From: Salivita marina | Lineage (GTDB): Bacteria > Pseudomonadota > Gammaproteobacteria > Pseudomonadales > Azotimanducaceae | Assembly: GCA_038144425.1 (NCBI GenBank) | Contig: JAYQNS010000004.1 | Coordinates: forward strand, 806,001 to 870,000 | Length of the DNA stretch: 64,000 nt | Direction of reading: 5' to 3' | Part shown: positions 34,953 to 42,197 of the stretch, piece after piece | Layout of the letters: each line of letters starts with the position of its first letter | Position numbering within the stretch: position 1 is the stretch's first letter | Made by a program: the position numbers and the translations under genes | Notes under the pieces: model-generated | Told to the model about the DNA's origin: nothing | Databases searched by the model: none | Seen by the model: the letters and a program-made list of their open reading frames with translations, nothing else

Positions 34953-36132
34953 ATGGCCGCTTACTTGATGCAAAAGCGAGGCTTTTACTACTTCACACGG
35001 AAGGTCCCATTAGACCTCATTGACCTTCACACCTCTGGCCGCATCCAGATCGCATTGCGCACAAAGAGTAGAAAGGAGGCTGACATGCTGGCCACTATTC
35101 TCAACGCGGAGCTGGAAAAGAAGTGGAGCCAGCTGAGAGCAGAGGACTCAACAAGACAACTGGCCCGGTTTTTTAAACGTGAACAGGCCGAGCAGGTCAC
35201 TGTAGAGTTGTCGAGCACCGAATCAACCGAAACATCCTTTAAGAAGGCGGCAGCAGAGTATTTGAGGGATAGGGCGATTGGTCGTGATCAGCGTTTTACG
35301 GTCTCTACAAACAGAACGGTCTCACGATTCGTCGAAGTAACTGACAATGTGCCCTTAGAGAGGACCTCTCGTGAGCACGCCTTAAGGTTTCGGGAGGACA
35401 TGACTAACCGTGGCTTCTCTCCTGCAACGATGAAGCGTCACTTTGCGATTCTGGCGGCTATCTACGCATTTATCGAAGATACGGGGGCTGCTCTGCCAAA
35501 GAATCCTTTCCGCCGAATAGCTCTCCCCCAAGAGCCAAACCTCCGTCGGCCTAGACGCCCTCTGACGGGGGTGGAGCTCCAGGTTCTGGAGGAACGCTTT
35601 TTAAGTCGTGATGATGAGCTCTCCAGGATAACAATGCTTCTATTGCACACTGGAATGCGGTTGTCGGAAGGCTTGGGGGTGCTAGCCTGGGGACTGCAGT
35701 GCAGTCGGACAGAATTTTATTATTCGACTGGCTCCTAACGAGCTGCGACGGCTCAAGACTGCTAGCAGCCGACGAACCGTACCGGTCGTCGGGGCATCGG
35801 CTCAGGCTTTAAAGAATCAGCTTACGTTGCATCCAACTGGTCCTCTTTTTCCAAAGTATGCGACCAAGCCAGACATGCAAAGGGTTACTGTGAGCCAACT
35901 ACTGAACAAGCGATTCAAAGTCGCTTTGGGTTCAGGGGCGACAGTGCATGGTCTGCGACACTCTTTCAGAGATCGCCTAAGGGCTGCAGAAGTCCCATCC
36001 GAAGCAATTGATTTTTTAGGCGGCTGGGCGCGACGAGGAGTGGGTGCTTCGTACGGAGACGGATACTCAGCAGAACAACTGATCAGCTACGTTAGCAGAG
36101 TATTGTCTTGCGACTGCGGCACGGATGCCTAG
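34953..36132 (+). pseudogene. Tyrosine recombinase 1 (DUF6538-type N-terminus), one frameshift
   Basis: An N-terminal DUF6538-like segment (YLMQKRGFYYFTRKVP), an SAM-like core-binding domain (about 85-190) and a catalytic domain with the first Arg in TGMRLSEG, the HGLRHSFRDRL box, LGGW and the nucleophile Tyr in ASYGDGY. A run of four G at 35689-35692 has one base too many; removing it restores a continuous 392-codon frame (AWDCSAVGQNFIIRLAP across the join). The last eight codons lie within the inner IR1 copy. Good RBS (GAGGAG) before the ATG. Either recently inactivated or a sequencing error. Relative of recombinase 2 but clearly divergent. Confidence 0.85.
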
Positions 36133-36243
36133 ACGTGCCTGCGAAGCACAGCGTCAGAAATAATCAATAAAATCAGGCTTATAACTAAGCCGGCTGTCTC
36201 AGAGTTTCGCCATCGGCTTGAAAGGGTTGAAGCAGCAGCAGGG
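36107..36243 (-). repeat. IR1 inner copy (137-bp inverted repeat)
   Basis: Inverted partner of 34784-34920. Its first 26 bases encode the C-terminal tail and stop codon of recombinase 1. Beyond 36243 the sequence does not resemble motA, so the motA-proximal edge of the outer copy is not reproduced here. Confidence 0.93.
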
Positions 36244-36319
36244 GTTCGGAAGCAGTTTTACGCTTAAACTTTGGCTGTATCAACGACGCCATTGCTGCTG
36301 TACCGACTCGAGGGCAAAA

Positions 36320-36352
36320 CCGTGACCGCATCAAAAGGCCCTCCCCGGGGGT
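36320..36352 (-). repeat. Partial copy of a dispersed repeat
   Basis: On the minus strand it reads CACCCCCGGGGAGGGCC and continues with a TGATGCGGTCACGG tail, resembling the start of the repeat at 63826-63900 (GACCCCCGGGGGAGGGCC, then GTGCGTGACGG). Short and degenerate, so the homology is tentative. Confidence 0.4.
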
Positions 36353-36393
36353 GCGAAAGAGTCAGCTTCACTATTAAGAGCCTGCGCTTACGA

Positions 36394-37115
36394 TCACTCC
36401 CAGGGGCAAGAGCCAGCCGAATTCGGGATCTTCACAAAAGGGTTGCCGATGGAGGTCTCCGCTTCAATGCGGTCTTGACGCTGTCTCTCCCAAGGCGAAA
36501 CCGGGTCGGCCAGGGCCCACGCTTGAAACATGGCCTCTTCAGCAGGTTGGATTTGCACGCCATGCTGCATGCGCATGTATAACCAGACCCTCGCCACGTC
36601 ACCCTTAATGCAGTCATGCGGTTCAAACAGACCTTTGGCGTCCTCAATCGGGCAATCGCCAAAGTCGCTTGCATTGTCGGGCAAATCGCCATACCTGTCG
36701 TTGCTGCGGAGGGCATTCACCTGCCCAATAGAAGGCGCAAGGTTATGAAGGTCAAAGATCATTGCCTGCGCCCGTGGATCGCTTTTTCGCAGTGGCTGCG
36801 ACCCGATTGACCGTTTGGGGGATTCGTCCAGCACTCAAATTGGCGAGCGGGCATTGGGAAGCCGGAACAATGTGACTCCACCCGTCCGGCACGATGGCTG
36901 TGCTTAGCCGGTCCAGCGTAGCCGCACGATTTCGTGTCTGTGATCTTTCCGCTTCCGTCCGAGTCTCCGTCAGACTTATACGTACAGCCGCAGTAGAAGG
37001 TTGCCGTTATGCCTCTGTATACGATGTCATCAGCTGCGTTCTTAGCACCTTTCCAGGAGGCGCTGCTGGTCGCTGCCAGACCGAAGAGGACCAGAAAGAC
37101 CACCGCGAATCTCAT
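36394..37115 (-). pseudogene. endA: Endonuclease I (EndA/Dns) pseudogene
   Basis: The two overlapping frames together match periplasmic endonuclease I: a signal peptide (MRFAVVFLVLFGLAATSSAS), the TFYCGCTY and SCGY segments, then, after frame changes, the catalytic region W-SHIVPAS, ECW, and C-terminal FDLHNLAPSIGQVNALRSN, AWALADPVSPWERQR and GNPF. One frameshift is a lost A in GAAAAAGC (around 36803); another removes five bases at a GGAGT repeat just before SHIVPA (around 36872); at least one more is needed to rejoin ECW. These hit the His-containing active site, so the gene is dead. It has its own RBS (GAGAGGG). Chromosomal relic or island cargo cannot be decided. Confidence 0.8.
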
Positions 37116-37193
37116 AACTGCCCTCTCTTTGAATCTGCCGCTCTTGATTGGAGATGAGTTAGCGCCTGTGAATCGAGGCGGTTTGCTTGCGGG

Positions 37194-37272
37194 CTTTCAA
37201 AAACTGGTTTTCGCAAGCGGCAGCAGCACCCTGCAACACGCCCTGACGTAACAGGCCCTCCCCGGGCCTCTC
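37194..37272 (-). repeat. Dispersed repeat copy upstream of endA
   Basis: On the minus strand this stretch runs GGCCCGGGGAGGGCCTG, GGCGTGTTGCAGGGTGCTG, CCGCTTGCGAAAACC, TTTTTGAA and aligns at roughly three quarters identity with 63826-63900 beyond tRNA-Arg. It includes the stem AGGCCC-tcccc-GGGCCT. It lies upstream of the endA start and has no coding pattern I trust. Possibly an attachment-related or tRNA-distal repeat. Confidence 0.6.
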
Positions 37273-37435
37273 TATAGGAGTGGAACGGCTAGTCGTAACT
37301 GTCCCATGCGGAGGGGAATGGTGCCCATGGCGCTCTGGTACCACTCAGGAGTTCCTCCATTATCAAAGCGGCTACCAACGTTTCAGGAAGGTAGTAGTCT
37401 CAGTCATCGGCGAATTCGGCGGGTTGGGCTCGGAA

Positions 37436-37875
37436 ATGTCACACGGAGGGAAACGACCCGGAGCAGGACGACCTCGCGCATTGTCGGACCTTGATCGCGT
37501 TAGGGTTGGCTCAATGTGTGAGCGGCTTTATCGCGATGCCCAGAAGTCAGCCAGTTCAGACCAAATTGCTCAGGCCACTAAGGCAGTGCGCCTCGAGCAC
37601 GAAAAGGCGGGATCCGTACCGATTGAGAAGCGGCCTGAGTGGACTAGATCCTTGGAGTATGAGGATCACAAAGACGACATTCAGTTCGCGCTACAAACGG
37701 ACCAAGGCCTTAGCGACGACCAGCCACCGTCGCGCGTCATGAAAGTCCGCCTCAAACGTCCTTGGGGAGTGAAAAAGGACATCAAAAAAACGTCGCACAG
37801 GAGATGGGCATCTCTGAACGACTGGTCCAGACGTGCTGGGACGAATACCGCAAATTAATGAGAGACCTATCTTAG
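37436..37875 (+). pseudogene. Small DNA-binding protein, terminase-small/HTH-like, one frameshift
   Basis: Begins SHGGKRPGAGRP, the basic N-terminus common in small terminase subunits and related phage DNA-binding proteins. Around 37784-37790 a run of seven A appears to have lost one base; restoring it converts an unrelated tail into VAQEMGISERLVQTCW followed by DEYRKLMRDLS, a helix-turn-helix-like segment, giving about 146 residues. As it stands, the frame ends at 37858 with a different C-terminus. Function unassigned; located just upstream of alpA. Confidence 0.55.
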
Positions 37876-37967
37876 CTCTAATTTGATTTTTGTATGAAAG
37901 TCGAAGGCTCTCCAGACTGATCCGAAAAATACAGGCCATGTTCATTAACGCCTAAGGAGGCGCATCC

Positions 37968-38165
37968 ATGGCCGTTGCAATCCTAAGACTTCCGTCCGTT
38001 AAGTCCCGTACAGGACTCTCACGATCGACAATCTACCTACGCATGGCTACAGGGGATTTTCCCAAGCCAGTTACGCTAGGCCGGCGCGCGGTAGGGTGGC
38101 TCTCGAGCGATATAGATCATTGGATAGAACAACAGATCGATCTTAACCGCGGGAGGGTCAAGTAA
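37968..38165 (+). CDS. AlpA family excisionase/transcriptional regulator
   Basis: A 65-residue MerR-like winged helix protein (ILRLPSVKSRTGLSRSTIYL, FPKPVTLGRRAVGWLSSDIDHWI), the AlpA signature. Members control integrase expression or act as excisionases in P4-like satellites and genomic islands. A strong RBS (AAGGAGG) precedes the start; the stop is followed with no gap by the primase-polymerase start, so both are one operon. Intact. Confidence 0.92.
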   Translation: MAVAILRLPSVKSRTGLSRSTIYLRMATGDFPKPVTLGRRAVGWLSSDIDHWIEQQIDLNRGRVK

Positions 38166-39882
38166 TGACTGTTCCCGCAAACCGCACACTGCAAACCGCT
38201 CTAGCCCTTGCCCAAGCAGGGATCTCCGTTTTTCCCTGCAAAGAAAACAAGGCCCCAGCCACCCGGCGCGGCTTTAAGGATGCTTCTTGCGATCCGGAGG
38301 TCATCAAAGGGTGGTTTGCGAAGCCAGGCCGTCTCATTGGCGTCCCGACAGGGAAAACAAACGATCTGTTCGTTGTTGATGTTGATCCAAACGGCCTCGA
38401 ATGGCTTAACGAGAATCAGGCAGAGCTGGACTCCAAGTGCATCCACAGCACGAGGAGGGGTAAACACCTGCTTTACCGGTATCCATCAGATGGAGCTAGC
38501 CTGAAAAACACAGCAGGAAGGTTGGCGCTTGGCGTCGATACCCGCGGTGAAGGGGGTTACATCATCTGGTGGCCCGCTGAGGGCTTGCCCGTTGAAGGCG
38601 CCTTTCCCCGGATCGGTGATCCGCCTGAATGGATCATCCGGGCTCTCGAAGCGAAACCGGCAGTGGGGTCAACTTCGGAGAGAGGGTACTTACCGATCGA
38701 ATCTGGCGTCACCTACGAGGGAGGACGGAATCAGGCGCTCGCGAGCTTTGCCGGATCTCTTAATCGAAGGGGGGTCAAAGACACTGAGCTTGAGGAACAC
38801 CTCAAGCTTTTCAACGAACGAAATTGCTCGCCTCCCTTACCTGATGAGGAGGTAGCGGCCATCGCCAAGAGCGTGAGCCGCTACGCATCAGAGGTTCCTA
38901 TTTCTCCCTTAGAAGACCACCGAAACCGATTATGCAGGACTTCATGTTTCGAAGGAGGAGGTTGAGAAGATCCATGACCTTACTTGGGTCATAGATGACA
39001 TCGCCCTCAGGGGCATGTTGTGGTGATTGTGGGAGCCCCAGGGGCCGGTAAAACAACCATCATGTTCCATCTGTGCTGCCTGATATCTGAGGAGTACGAG
39101 GTCAACTACATCCACGCTGACACGAACCCAGGGGACGCAAAGGATTACTACGAGCGGGCTTGGAAGCACGGCGATGAACTATGCGACACCAGATATGGTA
39201 GTCGGCAAGTCTATGGAAGATGTGATGAAGTTTTCACCGAAGCAAGGCCAATAGCGCCGAGGAGCTCTATGACCAAGTCTTCGTGATCGATACGCTGAAA
39301 AAGACGGCGAACATGATAGACAAAGTAATTTGAAGCAAGCTACTCAGATCTTCCGCAAGCTCTCTAGCCGAGGGGCCACGCTCCTGCTATTGGGCCATAC
39401 CAACAAGCAGAAGGATAAGGAAGGGAACTACGTCTTTGAGGGAACCCAAGATCTAAGAGCTGATGTGGGAGATGATCTTTCTCATTCCGCTTAAGGAGCC
39501 TGACGGCTCGTTGTTAGTCTCAACAAAGGTTGATAAGCAGCGGGCCGTAATGAAGGAGCGATCTTTTCGAATTCATGAGGACCGAACCGTTGAGGCTCTG
39601 GAGGAATGGACCAACGTCAGCCGTCTCGTAGAACAAGAGAAACAGCGGAAGAAAGACAAGCCGATCGTTGAAGCTATAATGAACGCGATCCTCCATGGGA
39701 CAACCCTCAAGGGGCAGATCACGAGCCATTGCTCGAATTTAGGCTTAGGCGGTCCTAAAACAATCAGCAAAGTGCTTCATTTCTACAGCAACGAGGGAGA
39801 GGATCCCATTTGGAGAGTCGAGCGCTTCCCTAGCGAAAAGAATGCAATTCGCTACAGGCTCATCGACGACTTCTTCGAATAA
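38165..39882 (+). pseudogene. Primase-polymerase/RepA-like helicase fusion, six frameshifts
   Basis: Read with corrected frames this is a single protein of about 571 residues with no internal stop. Residues 1-~185 form a bifunctional primase-polymerase (prim-pol) domain (ISVFPCKENKAPATRRGF, VVDVDPNG, RRGKHLLYRYP); about 190-245 is a primase C-terminal domain (GGRNQALASFAGSLNRRG); the rest is a RecA-type AAA domain with Walker A GAPGAGKT, Walker B-like VFVIDT and LLLGHTNK, then a winged-helix tail. Shifts lie near 38905-38915 (+1), 39010-39013 (-1 in G4), 39170 (+1), 39248 (+1), 39322 (-1) and 39466 (+1). It was the replication protein of the element. Function is lost if the indels are real. 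Confidence 0.85.
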
Positions 39883-40149
39883 AGACGCAGTGAGTGCCCC
39901 CTCCCTGGCCCGAGACCGGAGCAGGGGGGGGGGGGTGCTAGGGGGCTATACATAAAAAGAAGAAGAAGAGAGAAAACAGGCAAAACTGGCCAAACTCAGC
40001 AACGGCGCTGTTTTTCCAGTTTTGCCAATTTCTACCCCCCCCTTCACAGGCTTACAGGCGTCACGTTTGATAGACGAAGTCATCCCTCGGGCACATGCTG
40101 AGAGATGCGTTTAAAGTAAATAAAAACAATGACCTAGGAGGATTCACGG
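39883..40149. other. Non-coding, structured AT/G-tract region; candidate replication origin
   Basis: No gene seen. It holds a G12 tract (39924-39935), a purine-only AAGAAGAAGAAGAGAGAAAA stretch, a perfect 11-bp inverted repeat GGCAAAACTGG (39979-39989) / CCAGTTTTGCC (40016-40026) with a 26-base spacer containing a smaller hairpin, and a C8 tract (40035-40042). Position right after the replication gene suggests an origin; a strong transcript terminator is the alternative. Confidence 0.45.
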
Positions 40150-40155
40150 TATAAT
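40150..40155 (+). promoter_or_regulatory. Predicted -10 element of the terminase-small-like gene
   Basis: Consensus TATAAT 35 bases before the start codon at 40191. No clear -35 hexamer; the AT-rich stretch GTAAATAAAAACAATG upstream could act as an UP-like element. Confidence 0.45.
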
Positions 40156-40190
40156 AGGCATCCGTCTTTTGAGCCTTTGAGGGCACTACT

Positions 40191-40574
40191 ATGGCCGGAA
40201 GAAACTCCATCGATATTGACCTTGCACGCGTTGAGCGCCTCGCTGCCCAAGGGCTTACGGATGAGCAGGTGGCGACGAGCCTTGGGGTCAGCCAGTCAAC
40301 CATCACCCGCAGGAAGCGTACTTCTGACCAATTTGCCGAGGCTCTTAACAGGGGCAAAGTGCGAGGCATTGAAGAGGTGACTAACACGCTTTGGCTGAAC
40401 GCGACCGAAAAGCAGAACACCTCGGCTGCGATCTTTTACCTAAAGAATCGCGCTGGATGGTCTGAAAAGGCGGCAGTCTCAGCGGAGCACATCGGCCAAG
40501 TTTCGGTCGAGCATGGCATCGAGGATGCGCTAGCGGTCCTTCAGCGCTATGGGATCGACCCAGGTGAGCTTTAA
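40191..40574 (+). CDS. Phage terminase small subunit-like HTH protein
   Basis: A 127-residue protein with an N-terminal homeodomain-like HTH (VERLAAQGLTDEQVATSLGV, then SQSTITRRKR) and the central AAIFYLKNRAGWSEK segment, which is characteristic of small terminase subunits and related DNA-binding proteins. Intact frame, own promoter. No large terminase or structural gene is present, so it may act in satellite packaging or as a regulator. Followed by about 190 bp without a gene and then the inner copy of IR2. Confidence 0.7.
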   Translation: MAGRNSIDIDLARVERLAAQGLTDEQVATSLGVSQSTITRRKRTSDQFAEALNRGKVRGIEEVTNTLWLNATEKQNTSAAIFYLKNRAGWSEKAAVSAEHIGQVSVEHGIEDALAVLQRYGIDPGEL

Positions 40575-40766
40575 GGGGTCCTCGCCAGGCTCTGTTGGCA
40601 AGATTAAGGCTCAAGCCCTCACGGCTTTCCAAGCACATTTGTCGATAAGAGATTGATTTGAATAAACTACTTCGTGCCCTAGCCGTAGGTTTTTCGTATC
40701 AGTTATTGCGACTGCTGAACGGCCGGCCAACTCTAAGATATTGAAAAACAATCGCACTCCAAGTGA

Positions 40767-41034
40767 AACTGACCAATCCAGTCTGTGTCGTCTAGGACCG
40801 CACTGGTGCTCTTCTCCTGACTTTCATCAGAGGAAGGCGGAGCTAGGTCAGCCCCTGAGCAAAAAGCCTCTGAGGGGCCCGCATCTCCACCGGTGATCAC
40901 GATTACCCGTATTGCGTCGTCGTCGGTTGCTTTCTTCATGGTCTCGACTAGAGCCCAGCCGAGTTCAGAAGTGAGCGCGTTTTTCCGCTCTTGCCGGTTA
41001 AGGGTGAGCGTTAAGACCCCGCCACTAACCTGCT
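40767..41034 (-). repeat. IR2 inner copy (268-bp inverted repeat of echA 5' coding sequence)
   Basis: Matches 42217-42484 in inverted orientation, 267 of 268 positions, no gaps. On the minus strand it encodes the same residues as echA from QVSGG to WIGQ, then runs into unrelated sequence and a stop, so it is a dead gene fragment. Its first 24 bases form the last seven codons and stop of recombinase 2. Confidence 0.95.
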
Positions 41035-42171
41035 GAGTCGAGCCATCCATTTTGAAAGAATCTCAAGACTGACGCCGGCTCCGTAGCGCTCGCCCACCGT
41101 CCCTGGTGACCAACCGCCTAGCTGGTCCGCGATGTAGGAAGGGGCTCCAAGCTCCCGCATACGAGCTCGGAATGTATGACGGAAAGAGTGGATAACTAGG
41201 TCTCCATACCCCAATTTGGCCAGGCGCCTTCGAAGTAGAGAGCCTACATTTTGCGACAGCACTCTGTTTCGACCCATTAGTTCCGGGAAGACCATTACCT
41301 CGCCGATTGGGGTGAGTCTTGGCTTTGTCCGGCGAGCGGCTTCGAGCGCGTTACCGGTTAAAGGGATATCCCTTTCGCTGTTTCTGTTTTTCAACCGTCT
41401 TACGTCGGTCCATCTCAATGCAACGTGAGGGATCTTGTGAGACAGCATCAACTCTCGCTTGGACATGTATGCGCACTCAGATAACCGCATTCCGGTTTCG
41501 GATAACAGCACTAGGGCCAACGCTGCATCGCTTCCATCCTCCAGCAGCTTCGACTGAAGCTGCATAATCACTTCTGACTCATAGGACGGTCGCTTCTTCT
41601 TGTCGCTGACATCCACGGGGACTCTCAAAAAAGGGTTATCAACTTTTAGCGAAAGCTCGTTGATCGCAAAGTTTGTGAGAGTCCGGCAGAACCCAAGCGT
41701 ATGAGCCACGGTTGAGCTTGATAGACCAGTTTTCGTTAGCTGATCTCTAAGCCGTATGGCATCGCCTCGTTCAAGCGATGAGGCGGATCGTTCGCCAAAT
41801 AGGGGGGCAACGTGAGACCAGTAGGAGTTTGCCCGGGTTCTGAATTGAGGTGCGCGATAGGGAGATCTTTTGTCGATGTATCGCGAGAACACTTCTGAAA
41901 ACGTTGGCGTTTGGACTGAGGTATATCCTCTTCGAATCAGCTTGGATTCCACTGAAAAGTTTTCAGCTCGCGCTGAGGCCCATGCTTGATCAAGTTCTGA
42001 CGCAATGCTGCGCGCCATTTTGCGAGCCACCGCTCGATTAGTGGTTCGTAGACTGAACGCGACCTTTGCGTTGTGATAGAGGTGTCTTAAGTCTTTTGGG
42101 ACCTGCCTCCCAAAGTAAAAGACTCGGCCTTTACGGAAAGTAAACTGCGGATTTCGTATCGACTGTGCCAT
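41011..42171 (-). CDS. Tyrosine recombinase 2 (DUF6538-type N-terminus)
   Basis: An intact 386-residue recombinase. The N-terminal segment FRKGRVFYFGRQVPKDLRHL is of the DUF6538 type; a core-binding domain occupies about 90-180; the catalytic domain shows Arg in TGMRLSEC, IHSFRHTFRARM, QLGGW and Tyr in ERYGAG. The final residues SRLVAGS are read from the inverted echA copy in another frame, so the C-terminus depends on the integration target. Its start codon is 26 bp from the divergent echA start, so their control regions overlap. It lies at the right end of the island, facing inward. Confidence 0.93.
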   Translation of the reverse strand: MAQSIRNPQFTFRKGRVFYFGRQVPKDLRHLYHNAKVAFSLRTTNRAVARKMARSIASELDQAWASARAENFSVESKLIRRGYTSVQTPTFSEVFSRYIDKRSPYRAPQFRTRANSYWSHVAPLFGERSASSLERGDAIRLRDQLTKTGLSSSTVAHTLGFCRTLTNFAINELSLKVDNPFLRVPVDVSDKKKRPSYESEVIMQLQSKLLEDGSDAALALVLLSETGMRLSECAYMSKRELMLSHKIPHVALRWTDVRRLKNRNSERDIPLTGNALEAARRTKPRLTPIGEVMVFPELMGRNRVLSQNVGSLLRRRLAKLGYGDLVIHSFRHTFRARMRELGAPSYIADQLGGWSPGTVGERYGAGVSLEILSKWMARLSRLVAGS

Positions 42172-42197
42172 CGGCCTACCCAGTTGGAGGAACGTCC

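Noticed and set aside
37159..37344. 61-residue minus-strand frame over the dispersed repeat
   Set aside because: The related copy at 63826 does not keep a comparable reading frame, so the shared sequence is unlikely to be conserved as protein.
40733..41050. Open frame encoding 105 residues of enoyl-CoA hydratase-like protein
   Set aside because: It is the inner inverted copy of the echA 5' end with an unrelated tail and no RBS of its own; annotated as a repeat, not as a gene.
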